Source of the DNA: Ancylobacter crimeensis | GTDB taxonomy: Bacteria; Pseudomonadota; Alphaproteobacteria; Rhizobiales; Xanthobacteraceae | DNA length: 64,000 nt | NCBI RefSeq assembly: GCF_023016805.1 | Contig: NZ_JALKCH010000002.1 | Span: 412,515-476,514 of the forward strand | Direction: 5' to 3' | Shown: positions 1 to 9,407 of the stretch, in pieces | How the letters are laid out: the number at the start of each line of letters is the position of its first letter | How positions within the stretch are numbered: position 1 is the stretch's first letter | Made by a program: the position numbers and the translations under genes | The notes under the pieces: model-generated | The model's input: only the letters and a program-made list of their open reading frames with translations | Told to the model about the DNA's origin: nothing | Databases searched by the model: none

Positions 1-868
1 GCACCAGATAGAGCGGGAACAGCCAGGAGGCGGTGCGCACCTCCTGCTCCGAGGTGTTCTCGACCACCGCGACATGGAACTGGCGCGGCAGCATCAGCAC
101 CGCAAAGGCGGAGAGCACGGTCATCGTCACCCAGCCCGAGAGCGAGGTGCCGGAGACGACAGCTGGCAGCACGCTCTTGACGCTCGCCTGTTCCACCAGG
201 TCCATCGGACCGTGGAACATGATGAAGGTGACGTAGAGCCCGACCCCGAGGAAGGCGACCAGCTTGACGATCGATTCGGTCGCGATCGCCAGCATCAGCC
301 CTTCCTGATGCTCGGTGGCGTCGATGTGACGGGTGCCGAACAGCACCGCGAACACCGCCATGGCACAGGCGATGATGAGGGCGAGGTCGCCTGCCGCCGG
401 CTGGTTGAGCCCCAGCCCCTCGAAATCTCCCAGCATGGCGAGCAGCGAGCCCGACACGGCCTTCAATTGCAGGGCGATATAGGGCAGCGCCCCGCCCATC
501 GCGACCACCGCCACCAGCGCCGCCACCCCCTGACTCTTGCCGTAGCGGGCGGCGATGAAATCGGCGATGGAGGTGATGTTCTGCGCCTTGGCGAGCCGGA
601 TAACGCGGATGAGGAGCGGCGTCGCCAGCGCCAGCACCAGCACCGGGCCGATATAGATGGTGAGGAAGTCGAGCCCCTGCGTGGTCGCGAGCCCCACCGA
701 GCCGAAGAAGGTCCAGGAGGTGCAGTAGACCGCCAGCGATAGCGCATAAATATAGGGCCGCCCGCGGCCGCTGGCCCGCGGCCTCCGGCGGTCGCCGAAG
801 GAGGCCACCGCGAACAATATGCCGACATAGGCGAGCGCGGCGGCGATGATGACCCAGCCCTGAAGCAT
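1..868 (-). CDS. CbrA-type sensor histidine kinase, N-terminal SSS transporter domain (cut by the window edge)
   Basis: Reading leftward from an ATG at 868 (GGAGA seven bases before it), the minus strand encodes about 289 residues and is still open at the edge. The product is a polytopic membrane protein of the sodium:solute symporter (SLC5) fold, with an opening membrane helix, the motif YCTSWTFFGSVG near residue 48, and the stretch ATEHQEGLMLAIATE. In the family that stretch is typical of CbrA-like proteins, where the symporter domain is joined to PAS, histidine kinase and often receiver domains. Such proteins sense or transport amino acids and tune carbon/nitrogen use. The kinase part lies outside the window, so a plain symporter cannot be fully excluded, but the sequence type argues for the hybrid kinase. 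Confidence 0.8.
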   Translation of the reverse strand, partial: MLQGWVIIAAALAYVGILFAVASFGDRRRPRASGRGRPYIYALSLAVYCTSWTFFGSVGLATTQGLDFLTIYIGPVLVLALATPLLIRVIRLAKAQNITSIADFIAARYGKSQGVAALVAVVAMGGALPYIALQLKAVSGSLLAMLGDFEGLGLNQPAAGDLALIIACAMAVFAVLFGTRHIDATEHQEGLMLAIATESIVKLVAFLGVGLYVTFIMFHGPMDLVEQASVKSVLPAVVSGTSLSGWVTMTVLSAFAVLMLPRQFHVAVVENTSEQEVRTASWLFPLYLV

Positions 869-1065
869 CAGGTCTCCGGCGGGATAGGAAATGGTGCGGC
901 ACTCCGGTCAGGCGCGACACACGATGGTGTAGGACGTTTCCTCCGCGCCGTCACGCCGCTCCGGCAAAGCCTTTCCGAGCGACGTGGATACCGGTTCGCG
1001 TGAAGAAGATGCGCCCCGTCAATACGTCAGAACACGTCATCGATTCCGTGAAACGATGAATGGCT

Positions 1066-1587
1066 CTAGCCGGCACCGAACGCGGCATGGAAGGCGACCG
1101 CGCCGGTCGGCGCCGGCCCGCGGAAGATCACGCGCTGAAAATAGCCGGGCGGCACGCCGGGGAAGGTGAGCAGGGGATCGCAGGTGAAACCGAAGCGGCC
1201 GTAATAGGCTGGCTCGCCCAGCACGACGCAGCCCTGGGCACCCGCCGCCCGCAGAAGGGCGAGCCCGCGCGCGACGAGGGCCGTGCCGATGCCGGAACGC
1301 TGCCGGTCGGGCCGTACCGACAGCGGGCCGAGCCCATACCAGCCGGCCCCGCCGCTTTCCGGCGCGACCGGCGAAAAGGCCACGTGCCCGACGAGCGCGT
1401 CGCTCTCCCGCGCCACCAGAGACAGGGTCAGTGCATCCGCAGCGCGCAGCGCGTCGACGATGGCGGCCTCGGTTCCCGAACGGTGTGGGGCGGTGGCGAA
1501 GGCGTCACGGGTCAGCCTGTGGATGGCGGGGCCGTCGTCGGGCGCTTCGGGGGCGATGGTGAGCGGCAGGGCGGCGATGGCGGGCAT
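1066..1587 (-). CDS. GNAT family N-acetyltransferase (YhbS-like)
   Basis: A 173-residue single-domain acetyltransferase. The acetyl-CoA pyrophosphate loop is visible as RQRSGIGTAL in the middle of the protein, preceded by the beta-bulge strand YGLGPLSVRP, and followed by VVLGEPAYYGRFGF, a hallmark of the YhbS/COG3153 subgroup. The substrate is unknown. The reading frame stays open far upstream, but the ATG at 1587 begins right before the conserved first strand, so longer versions are probably artefacts of GC-rich sequence. It stands alone between the sensor kinase (same strand, 197 bases downstream) and mscL (divergent). Confidence 0.85.
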   Translation of the reverse strand: MPAIAALPLTIAPEAPDDGPAIHRLTRDAFATAPHRSGTEAAIVDALRAADALTLSLVARESDALVGHVAFSPVAPESGGAGWYGLGPLSVRPDRQRSGIGTALVARGLALLRAAGAQGCVVLGEPAYYGRFGFTCDPLLTFPGVPPGYFQRVIFRGPAPTGAVAFHAAFGAG

Positions 1588-2004
1588 GACTGGCGGCAAC
1601 CTTCGCAGATCTGAGGGATCGCAGGGGAAAGGACGCCATAGCACGGATGCGCGCAGGATAAGGGCGCGGGCGGAAAAACGATGCGGTTGGGCGTGGACAC
1701 GTGCGGGGGAAGGTCGCGCATTATGACCCGTCATCCATGCCAGGCGAGGTAATGGGGTGCAGCGGGTGAGCCGGCATGGCCGCCGCGGGGCCGGGCAGGA
1801 CAACATGCGCCGGCGGATGACGGGCACGGCATGGCAAGGTGGGCAAAGGGGTGTGCGGCGCAGCGCTTCATCCGATCGCGCCCTTGATCCCGGTGCGCTC
1901 TCGAAGCACAGTCCCGCGAGGTGCCATGCGACATTGTGTCGGGCACAGGATGCGCGCGGCGCCCGGGCGATTCGGGTGGCCGCTGCGATGGGAGGCGGGA
2001 CGCG
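1588..2004. other. 417-base divergent intergenic region
   Basis: This stretch separates the divergent acetyltransferase and mscL genes and should hold both promoters. Short open frames cross it, but none has a convincing ribosome binding site or a recognisable product. I see no RNA gene or strong palindrome. Confidence 0.5.
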
Positions 2005-2424
2005 ATGCTGAAGGAATTTCGGGAATTCGCCGTTAAGGGGAACGTGGTCGATCTCGCCATCGGCGTGATCATCGGCGCCGCGTTCGGCGCCATCGTCACC
2101 TCGATCGTGTCGGACATCTTCATGCCGATCGTCGGCGCGATCTTTGGTGGCCTCGATTTCTCCAACTACTTCCTGGCGCTTTCCAAGAACGTCACCGCCG
2201 GCTCGCTGACCGCGGCCCGCGAGCAGGGCGCGGTGCTGGCCTATGGCCATTTCATCACCGTCGTCATCAACTTCCTCATCATCGCCTGGATCCTCTTCAT
2301 GGTGGTGAAGGGCATCAACCGCCTGCGCCGCGCGCCTGCCGCCGAGCCGGCCGCCCCTCCGCCGCCCACCAAGGAAGAGGTGCTGCTGACGGAAATCCGC
2401 GACCTGCTCGCCCGCAGGGTGTGA
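2005..2424 (+). CDS. mscL: Large-conductance mechanosensitive channel MscL
   Basis: A 139-residue inner-membrane channel that opens under membrane tension to release solutes on hypo-osmotic shock. The start [24 protein letters not shown] is the family signature: an amphipathic N-terminal helix followed by the pore-lining TM1. TM2 ([20 protein letters not shown]) follows after the periplasmic loop, then a proline/alanine-rich linker and the C-terminal helical bundle ([16 protein letters not shown]). The ATG at 2005 follows GGAGG with about nine bases of spacing. Length matches the usual 135-150 residues. It is monocistronic and followed by a GC-rich hairpin. Confidence 0.97.
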   Translation: MLKEFREFAVKGNVVDLAIGVIIGAAFGAIVTSIVSDIFMPIVGAIFGGLDFSNYFLALSKNVTAGSLTAAREQGAVLAYGHFITVVINFLIIAWILFMVVKGINRLRRAPAAEPAAPPPPTKEEVLLTEIRDLLARRV

Positions 2425-2431
2425 GCGCGTC

Positions 2432-2458
2432 GGGGCGGCGCAGGCAGCGCGCCGCCCC
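2432..2458 (+). terminator. GC-rich hairpin after mscL
   Basis: A perfect 10-bp stem (2432-2441 with 2449-2458) and a 7-base loop lie just after the mscL stop codon. No T-run follows, so it is either a weak terminator or an mRNA 3'-end stabiliser. Confidence 0.5.
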
Positions 2459-2611
2459 GCGGCCCGACGACGTGCGGCACCGATCAGCGCCCGCGATATC
2501 GGGCATGAACGCTTTTCATGACCGCCCGGCGCTGCGAAGGGTTATCCTGCCCGCGCCGCCATGGCCCGCTCTTCCGGGGCCGGCGCCCTGAAACGCCTGC
2601 GGGAACCCCAC

Positions 2612-3832
2612 ATGCCGTCATCCGCCGCCGTGCCGTCCTCGCCCTTCGTGCAGCAGTCCCCGCTGCTCGACCACGTGCGGCCCGCCGCGCTCGCCCTGCC
2701 GGAAAGCGGCATCGTCGAGGTGATGAACTACGGGCGCGAACGGCCCGGCATGATCCCGCTCTGGGCAGGTGAGGGCGACCTGCCGACGCCGTCCTTCATC
2801 GCCGAGGCGGCGACCCGCTCGCTCGCCGCTGGCGAGACCTTCTACACCTGGCAGCGCGGCATCCCGGAGCTGCGCGCGGCGATCGCCCGCTACATGGCGG
2901 GGCTCTACGGCCTGCCGGACGACCCGGAGCGCTATTTCGTCACCGGTTCGGGCATGCAATCCATCCAGATCGCGCTGCAGCTCACGGTTTCCGCCGGCGA
3001 CGAGGTCATCATCCCCGCCCCCGCCTGGCCAAATGCGGCGGCGGCGGCGGAGGTGGCGGGCGCGCGTCCGGTCTTCGTGCCCTTCGCCTTCGACGAGACG
3101 GCCGGCTTCTCGCTCGATCTCGGCCGGCTGGAGGATGCCGTCACCCCGCGCACGCGGGCGATCTTCATCAACACGCCGGCCAACCCGACCGGCTTCGTCG
3201 CCGACCGGGCGACGCTGGAAGGCGTGCTCGACATCGCCCGCCGGCACGGCCTGTGGATCATCGCCGACGAGATCTATGGCCGCTTCTTCTACGCGGCGGG
3301 CGAGGGCGGGCGGGCGCCATCGTTCCACGACGTGATGGAGCCCGAGGACCGCATCCTGTTCGTGCAGACCTTCTCCAAGAACTGGGCGATGACCGGCTGG
3401 CGCATGGGCTGGCTGGAGGCGCATCCCTCGCTCGGCCCGGTGATCGAGAACCTCATCCAGTACGCCACCTCCGGCGTCGCCGCCTTCATGCAGCGCGCCG
3501 GCGTTGCCGCCCTGGAGCGCGGCGAGGGCTTCGTCGCCCACCAGATCGAACGGGCCCGACGCGGGCGCGACATCGTGGCCGACGCCGTTCTCGCCACCGG
3601 GCGGGTGCGTGCGGTGAAGCCGCCGGGTGCGTTCTACCTGTTCTTCGGTGTGGAGGGCGAGACCGACATGCGCTCGCTCGCTTTGCGCCTGATCGACGAG
3701 GCCAATATCGGCCTCGCCCCCGGCACGGCCTTCGGCCTCTACGGCGAACGCTTCATCCGCATGTGCTTCGCCCGCGGCGAGGTGCAGCTCACCGAAGCGA
3801 CCGAGCGGCTGGTGACGTGGCTGGTGAGGTGA
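2612..3832 (+). CDS. Class I/II PLP-dependent aminotransferase
   Basis: A 406-residue fold-type I aminotransferase of the aspartate aminotransferase superfamily. Visible landmarks are the opening LPESGIVEVMNYGRERPGMI, the substrate loop around FYTWQRGIPELRAAI, the NTPANPTG motif, the PLP-phenol contact DEIYGRFFY, and the Schiff-base lysine at about residue 256 in TFSKNWAMTGWR. Cytosolic. The exact amino donor is not readable from sequence. The start chosen is the internal ATG at 2612 preceded by GGGAA; an in-frame ATG at 2561 would add 17 unusual residues. It is not in an operon with its neighbours. Confidence 0.88.
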   Translation: MPSSAAVPSSPFVQQSPLLDHVRPAALALPESGIVEVMNYGRERPGMIPLWAGEGDLPTPSFIAEAATRSLAAGETFYTWQRGIPELRAAIARYMAGLYGLPDDPERYFVTGSGMQSIQIALQLTVSAGDEVIIPAPAWPNAAAAAEVAGARPVFVPFAFDETAGFSLDLGRLEDAVTPRTRAIFINTPANPTGFVADRATLEGVLDIARRHGLWIIADEIYGRFFYAAGEGGRAPSFHDVMEPEDRILFVQTFSKNWAMTGWRMGWLEAHPSLGPVIENLIQYATSGVAAFMQRAGVAALERGEGFVAHQIERARRGRDIVADAVLATGRVRAVKPPGAFYLFFGVEGETDMRSLALRLIDEANIGLAPGTAFGLYGERFIRMCFARGEVQLTEATERLVTWLVR

Positions 3833-3841
3833 GGGCGAGAC

Positions 3842-4621
3842 TCAGGCGGAGCGCTCGCTCGCAGGATTGGCGATGATGTCGTAGGTGAAATGGGCCTCAA
3901 GCTCCGCCGCCCGGCCACCGAGGAAAGAGCAGGCGCCCGGCAGCGCCATGTCCGGGAAGCGCCGGGCCAGATGCCTCAGCCCGCGCCAGTAGCGCTCCGT
4001 GACCTTGCCGTGCGAGTAATGCTGGAATGCGAGAGGAAGAACGAAGACCGGCAGGCCGCAGCTTTCCTGCGCGCTCATCGACAGCGCCTCGGCGTAGAGG
4101 TCGAAGGTCAGTTCCTCGTCGAAGCGCAGGCCCGGATGGTTCCTCAGCACGCTAGTGTGGAGGAGAATGCTCTGGCAGTCGAGCGTATCGACCCAGACCG
4201 GGGCGGAAATCGGCAGTCCGACCTGTATCCCCCCGGTGCCGTCCTTCCGGCTGCAGCAGTGCTCGCCATGGCCGATCGGCAGATGCCCCTGCATCTTCAC
4301 GCCGAACGTGCCGTAGATCGCCTCCCGCCGGAGTCCCGCGGTCTTGAAGACGGGCCCCTGCACCTCGAAATCCTCATGGACGAAGAACAGCCAAGCATCC
4401 TCGTCGAGATGGCGGCGGATGATCTCGTTGTAGAGCGTCGACAGGCCGGCCTTGCGGACGCGGTTGTCGATCAGTTCGACCTGATAGCCGTGCCAGCGTT
4501 CGTTTCGCGTGAAGAAACGGGTGGCCATCTCCTCGTTCACGAAGGGCACGAAGACGCGCAGCCCGTCGCCGTCGCGTTCGCCGGCGTCCGCCGTTGCCAT
4601 GTCGATGGGAACCTTGCTCAT
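3842..4621 (-). CDS. StrF-like glycosyltransferase-fold protein
   Basis: A 259-residue soluble protein with the pattern of the StrF-like glycosyltransferase family (Pfam Glyco_tranf_2_5). After an opening beta strand (RVFVPFVNEE) it has the nucleotide-sugar core VELIDNR...STLYNEIIRRHLDEDAWLFFVHEDFEV, in which the HEDFEV segment stands where GT-A enzymes carry their DxD motif. The C-terminal half holds VDTLDCQSILLHTSVLR and an FQHYSHG segment. The donor and acceptor are unknown. Its ATG overlaps the stop of the upstream HAD gene (ATGA), so the two are translationally coupled and probably work in the same surface-glycan pathway. Confidence 0.7.
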   Translation of the reverse strand: MSKVPIDMATADAGERDGDGLRVFVPFVNEEMATRFFTRNERWHGYQVELIDNRVRKAGLSTLYNEIIRRHLDEDAWLFFVHEDFEVQGPVFKTAGLRREAIYGTFGVKMQGHLPIGHGEHCCSRKDGTGGIQVGLPISAPVWVDTLDCQSILLHTSVLRNHPGLRFDEELTFDLYAEALSMSAQESCGLPVFVLPLAFQHYSHGKVTERYWRGLRHLARRFPDMALPGACSFLGGRAAELEAHFTYDIIANPASERSA

Positions 4622-6672
4622 TTGGCTTTCCGGCGCTGGTAGCGGCGTAGCGCGAGCCAGTGGCCGATCTTCAGCGGATGAGCGCGCATCTCGTTCCGCC
4701 AGTCCAGTTTGTCGAGGTCTGGCCGCACCGCCAGCCGTCGCAGATGGGAGGGCGCGATGGCCTCATAGGCCCGTACCATCACGGTGGCGCGCAAGGTCGT
4801 CTGGCTGCTTTCGCCACCCGTCAGGGTGAGTTGGCCGCCTCGCCGCAAGGCGAGCGCCTCGACCGGAACCGAGCGGCTCCAGAAAGAGCCGATCGTGGCC
4901 CATTGGCTGTGGCCGACGCCCGGCGCATGGGGAATGTCGGCGAGCGCGGCGAATTCCCGCAGGGTCGGTGCGGCGGCGAGCTGGGAGAGGCTGTCGCGCA
5001 GCATGGTGCGCAGTTCATCGGCGCGCGGCAGCATCGCCCGGTCGCGGATGTCGCGCAGGAAGTCCAGCGCCCCGGCCTCGACCGTGGCGACGGCAAGGCC
5101 GCGCATGGTGTCGCCAGCGGAATTTTCCTCCTGCGCAGGGGCGATGGTTCCGTCAATCCGGCGCAGCCCGGTGAAAGCGGGGCGGGTATCGGAAAAGACG
5201 AGTTCGAGAATCTCCAGCGCGCTGGTCAGGATCTGCTCGACCGACGCGGGCTCGCCGCGGTCGAACAGGTAACCGCTCAGCCCCTTGCGGTGGTAGCCGC
5301 CGGACTGGATGCCGACGAAATAGGCCTTGAAATCCGGGGAGACGAGCCGGTCCAGCGCACGGAAGCTGGTGAGCCCCCAGCCGACATCGACGATGGCCGT
5401 CTTCGCCGGATCCGGGCCGACCCACCCATCGAGATAGTCGGTCAGCAGCGTGCGCTCGGCGGCGGCGGCTGTCGCGAGGGGCTCATGGAAATGCGCCTTG
5501 AAAGCGGTCATCGACATGGGGCTGTCGAGGAGCGGATGACCGGCAATGGCGGCAGCGTCGAGCCCCAGCCAAGTCCAGAAGGCACGCGGGGTCGCCTCGC
5601 CGGGCAGGCCATCGAAGATGACGCGGTCAACCAGCGCCGGGTCGTCCTTGAGCAGAGGGAAGACCACGAGCCGGCGGGAAAACGGCATGACCGCATAGGG
5701 CGGCACGTCGAGCTCGAGAATATCGAGCGCCTTCGCGACGATATAGCCGTCGCGCGCCAGCAGGGTCAGTCGCTCGACACCATCGCGTGCCGCCATCTCG
5801 GCAATGTAGCGACAGAAACCGAGCAGCAGCGGCCCGGCCGCCGCATAGCCGAACAGATAGAGGTCCGGCACGCCCGGCGCGAGATGAGGCATGCGGGCGG
5901 CGATCTGACCATCCACCAGCGAATCGGCGAGCGACCCCTCGCGCCTGTTGAGATCGCAGAACGGGGCGCCCGCCTCGCGGACGCATTCCGTGCGCGAGCG
6001 CACATGCACCGCGGTGACGCCGCATTCGAGCGCGTGGCGCACGTCGGAGACCGGGTTATCGCCGAAATGCAGGATGTCGCCGGGGGCGACATTCTCCTCG
6101 CGGGCGACGAAGGGATAGATGCGGCGATTGAATTTTCCGAGCGCCGGGTCGCGATGGTCGGCGGAGGCATAGATGCGGTCCACCGCGATTCCGTTGGCGG
6201 CGAGCAGCGCGCCGATCTCGACCCCGGTCAGATACATGTCGCTGATCGCGATGATCCGCTTGCCGCGGGCGCGCGCATGCTCCACCAGCGCGACGACCGC
6301 CGGGTCGCGGTAGAGAAAGAGGCGCTCGGCGGCGAGCTCGTCCTGCGGGCCGACCGGTAGGCCGGGCAGCAGCTCGCGCAGCACGTCGTAGATCTCGACG
6401 AGCAGCACCTCCGGCGAATCGGCGGTGCCGAAGCGCCGGCGCGCCAGCCATTCCGCCTTCTCCCGTGACGCGGCGAAATCGGCGATGCCATGCGCCTGCT
6501 CGATATGGCGGAACACGTCGACCGGCCGCGACAGGCGGCGGGCCAAAAGGGTGTCGAACACATCGAAGGAAATGACCGCGTGCCGATCGATCAGCGCCTC
6601 GACGGACGCGGTCATGCGACCCGTCCGGTGGGCCAGATCGTTCGACGCTCGATCGTTCAGCGCAGGCGTCAT
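4618..6672 (-). CDS. HAD-superfamily hydrolase with long C-terminal domain (COG5610-like)
   Basis: A protein of up to 684 residues. HAD motif I is FDVFDTLL (about residues 36-43, nucleophile D37 and acid/base D40), motif II is AISDMYLTG, and motif IV is HFGDNPVSD, so the phosphatase-type site looks intact. The C-terminal 400 residues have no named fold that I recognise but include FGYAAAGPLLLGF and LLARDGYIVAKAL, typical of large HAD proteins encoded in polysaccharide clusters. The start is uncertain: ATG at 6672 (AGAAGG 11 bases upstream) or ATG at 6615. It is coupled to the downstream glycosyltransferase and diverges from the RgpF-like gene, whose C-terminal half is a degenerate relative of this protein. 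Confidence 0.8.
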   Translation of the reverse strand: MTPALNDRASNDLAHRTGRMTASVEALIDRHAVISFDVFDTLLARRLSRPVDVFRHIEQAHGIADFAASREKAEWLARRRFGTADSPEVLLVEIYDVLRELLPGLPVGPQDELAAERLFLYRDPAVVALVEHARARGKRIIAISDMYLTGVEIGALLAANGIAVDRIYASADHRDPALGKFNRRIYPFVAREENVAPGDILHFGDNPVSDVRHALECGVTAVHVRSRTECVREAGAPFCDLNRREGSLADSLVDGQIAARMPHLAPGVPDLYLFGYAAAGPLLLGFCRYIAEMAARDGVERLTLLARDGYIVAKALDILELDVPPYAVMPFSRRLVVFPLLKDDPALVDRVIFDGLPGEATPRAFWTWLGLDAAAIAGHPLLDSPMSMTAFKAHFHEPLATAAAAERTLLTDYLDGWVGPDPAKTAIVDVGWGLTSFRALDRLVSPDFKAYFVGIQSGGYHRKGLSGYLFDRGEPASVEQILTSALEILELVFSDTRPAFTGLRRIDGTIAPAQEENSAGDTMRGLAVATVEAGALDFLRDIRDRAMLPRADELRTMLRDSLSQLAAAPTLREFAALADIPHAPGVGHSQWATIGSFWSRSVPVEALALRRGGQLTLTGGESSQTTLRATVMVRAYEAIAPSHLRRLAVRPDLDKLDWRNEMRAHPLKIGHWLALRRYQRRKAK

Positions 6673-7070
6673 CGAATGTTCAACCTTCTGGAACCGTCAC
6701 GGCTATAGGCTCTTCGCCATGGCAAGGGCTAGCGTCGGCGGGGCTTACTACCGGTTTCGGAGCGGAATATGTCGAGCCAGCGCGCCATCGTCCATCCTGC
6801 CGCCGCCAACCGATGCAGCCACCTTCCGCAGCGGGGCCGGCGCCCGGTCGAGGTTGCGTTGTGGACGTGCGGCGAGGAGTTGCTAATTATTCCGGAATTC
6901 CCTTCATATCCCGACAAACGCATAGCTATATGAGCCGGATATGGCGAAGTGCTCCCACATCCGGGAGATGCGTGCCGGAGCGTTGGATGTCGGCGTATCG
7001 GATGATGGAAGGACAGCATCCCGAACAAGCCGGGCCGCGCGCCGCCGCGCGGGCGCGGCGCTAGCTGCTC
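6673..7070. other. 398-base divergent promoter region
   Basis: This is the gap between the divergent HAD and RgpF-like genes. It includes a relatively AT-rich patch at about 6880-6940 containing TTCCGGAATTC, a short palindrome that may belong to a promoter. The open frames crossing it have no coding character. Confidence 0.4.
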
Positions 7071-9305
7071 ATGGGCAAGGTCTTCACGCTTCCCCCCAGG
7101 CGCCGCGCCGGCCGCGGGCTGGTGGCCCGGCTGGCCGCCATCGCGCTCTATCCGCGTTCCTCCGCTTTGCGCCGCTCCTTCCGCAACAGCGCCTTCGCCG
7201 CACAGATCGACGCCGGGTGCGGCAAGGCGCTGTCGGATTTCCTTTTCCTGCACGCCGGCGCAGCCCTGATCGAGCGCATGGCCGGGCAGGACTGGCTGGG
7301 CGTATCCGCCCGGCACCGACTGGCGGGACTGGCGGAGCAGCGGCACGCGCGTTTCGTCGCACGTTATGGCGAACGACCCTTCGTCGCCCGACGCCGGCTC
7401 TACAGCGAGCAGGTGCGCCACCTGCCGATCGGCCCGGCCGCGGCGGCGGCGCCCGAGGGCGCGGGGCGGCTCTGCGTCGTGCTGCATGCCTATTACCTTG
7501 ATACCGCCGAGGCGATTCTCGGTAAGCTGCGCCATCTCGGCCGGCCCTTCGACCTTCTCGTCGCGACCCCGGCCCAACAGGTGGATGCGGTGGCGGAACT
7601 GTGCCGCCGCCTGCTGCCCGGCGTGCCGGTGCAGATCGTGCCCGCGCGCAACCGTGGCCGCAATTTCGGGCCTATGCTGGTGGAGATGGCGCAGGAGATC
7701 CTCGGCCACGACCTGTTGCTGCATCTCCACACCAAGCAGTCGCTGCGCACCGGGCGGGTGCAGGCGGCGTGGTGCAACCACATCCTCGACCATCTGGTCG
7801 GCTCGCCGGAGGTGGTTGCCACGATCCTCGGGGCCTTCGCACGCGAGCCGCGGCTGGGGCTGGTCGGCCCCTTCAGCTTTTCCGACATTCCCTATTGGTG
7901 CCATCACTGGATGTCGAACGCCGAGGCCGCGGAGCGGCTGTTCGCGCGTCTCGGCGTCGCCGATTATCCGCGCGACGGGCTGCTGGACTTTCCCGCCGGC
8001 GGCATGTTCTGGGCTCGGGTGGAGGCGCTGCGCCCGCTTCTCGCGGCCGGCTGGGACTACGAGGATTTCGAGCCCGAGCCGCTGCCTGCCGACGGCACGC
8101 TGGCCCACGCGATCGAGCGTGGGGTGACGGTGGTCGCCAATGCGGGCGGCTATCTTTATGGCGAGACCGATCTCGAGACCCGCACCCTGCGGATCGGGGA
8201 TTCGGAAAAGAACGTCACGGCCCATTTCGCCGCGACCGGGGACCAGATCCGCACGCTGTTCGAGCGTGCCGACAGCGTGTCTCTCGCCTTTGCCGGCGCG
8301 CTGTTCACGCCTCTGGCCGTGCATCCTCAGGATGTGCGCGCCGCATCGGCGTGGCTGGGAACGCGCGCGGCTGCCGGATCGCACGGCGAGGCGCTGGAAC
8401 ATGATCTCGCGGCAGGAGTGCTCAAGCCGCGAGAGGCGGTGCTGGCGCTGGTGCGTGGCCTTGCCGCGCAGGGCAAGCACCTGCTCATCGTGAATGACAG
8501 CGGTCGCGACGATGCCTTCGTCCGCGCGATGCTGGAGCGCCAAGGGTTGGACGGCGTGTTTGCGCAAACGCTGCTGCCCACACCCGATGGCCTCGTCCGG
8601 CCGGACGGCACGCTCTGGCAGCCGGTTGGAGAGGGGGTGAAGGGGCGCTACCGCCATGTTCATGTCGGCGCTGATCCGCGCACCGATCTGCAGTATGCTG
8701 CGAACCTCGGCTTCCAGCCCATGCCGGCGGTCGATGTGGCGACGCTGGCCGATCTGCGCGGCGCATTGCTGCCGGCGGCCTGGCGCAGCCGCTCCCACGA
8801 CTGGGTGGACGGCGTATTGCTGGGGCCGTTGGTTGCCCGTATCGGCAATGATCCGTTCGGGCCGTCGCCGGCGTCGGCCTTCCGGTTCACGAATGCGCGG
8901 GAATTCGGCTATTGCACGCTCGGGCCGGCGCTGGCCGTTCTGGTGACGGCGCCGGGCACCTTCGCCGATCTTCCCGGCATGCGGCGTCTGCGTCACCGCG
9001 TCGAGGAGAGCGATCCCGCCGTCCCGCCCGTCGAGGGCGAGGCGGTGGCGGAGATCGGGGGCTCGCTCGACCGGCTGCTGCGCCTCGTGCTCGACCCGAA
9101 GGATGAAGACGGCGTGCTCGCCGCGCTGCGCGAAGGCGCGCAAGACTATGTGCTGGACCTCGTTGCTGCCTATGGCGCGCCGATCCTCGCCGCTCCGTTC
9201 GACCGCAACCTCGCCTTCGCTACCGGCCGTCATTGGCTCACCGGCCGATGGGAGATACCGGGCGAGATAAGGGATCTGCTGGAGCCGGAGCGCATGCCTC
9301 CATAG
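7071..9305 (+). CDS. RgpF-like glycan synthesis protein fused to a degenerate HAD domain
   Basis: A 744-residue protein. Residues ~130-390 match the rhamnan synthesis F (RgpF) family: VVLHAYYLDTAEAIL, the RGRNFGPMLVEM segment, LLLHLHTKQS, and the LVGPFSF...DFPAGGMFW stretch. Residues ~403-560 align without gaps with motif I of the neighbouring HAD protein (VSLAFAGALFTPLAVHPQDV against ISFDVFDTLLARRLSRPVDV), but both catalytic aspartates are gone (A406 and G409). Motif IV reads HVGADPRTD instead of HFGDNPVSD. The C-terminal tail (FGYCTLGPALAVL) also matches the neighbour. I infer a glycosyltransferase-like enzyme with an inactive HAD scaffold. ATG 7071 is the only sensible start, but its ribosome binding site is weak. 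Confidence 0.78.
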   Translation: MGKVFTLPPRRRAGRGLVARLAAIALYPRSSALRRSFRNSAFAAQIDAGCGKALSDFLFLHAGAALIERMAGQDWLGVSARHRLAGLAEQRHARFVARYGERPFVARRRLYSEQVRHLPIGPAAAAAPEGAGRLCVVLHAYYLDTAEAILGKLRHLGRPFDLLVATPAQQVDAVAELCRRLLPGVPVQIVPARNRGRNFGPMLVEMAQEILGHDLLLHLHTKQSLRTGRVQAAWCNHILDHLVGSPEVVATILGAFAREPRLGLVGPFSFSDIPYWCHHWMSNAEAAERLFARLGVADYPRDGLLDFPAGGMFWARVEALRPLLAAGWDYEDFEPEPLPADGTLAHAIERGVTVVANAGGYLYGETDLETRTLRIGDSEKNVTAHFAATGDQIRTLFERADSVSLAFAGALFTPLAVHPQDVRAASAWLGTRAAAGSHGEALEHDLAAGVLKPREAVLALVRGLAAQGKHLLIVNDSGRDDAFVRAMLERQGLDGVFAQTLLPTPDGLVRPDGTLWQPVGEGVKGRYRHVHVGADPRTDLQYAANLGFQPMPAVDVATLADLRGALLPAAWRSRSHDWVDGVLLGPLVARIGNDPFGPSPASAFRFTNAREFGYCTLGPALAVLVTAPGTFADLPGMRRLRHRVEESDPAVPPVEGEAVAEIGGSLDRLLRLVLDPKDEDGVLAALREGAQDYVLDLVAAYGAPILAAPFDRNLAFATGRHWLTGRWEIPGEIRDLLEPERMPP

Positions 9306-9407
9306 GCGAGGGGCCATGCGGCACGCCATGCCCAGTCGACCGGAATGAGGTCGGCCGCCTTGACCTCACTCCTGCTTCGGGCCATGGACCGCGCATCCGA
9401 GGTGCCC

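Noticed and set aside
4660..6360. A 566-codon plus-strand open frame opposite the HAD gene
   Set aside because: It lies antisense to a conserved protein, is rich in Arg/Gly/Ala/Asp as expected for a GC-driven shadow frame, and has no ribosome binding site or recognisable domain.
6729..9329. An 866-codon minus-strand open frame opposite the RgpF-like gene
   Set aside because: The plus strand carries clear family motifs; the antisense translation is His/Arg/Gln-rich with no domain.
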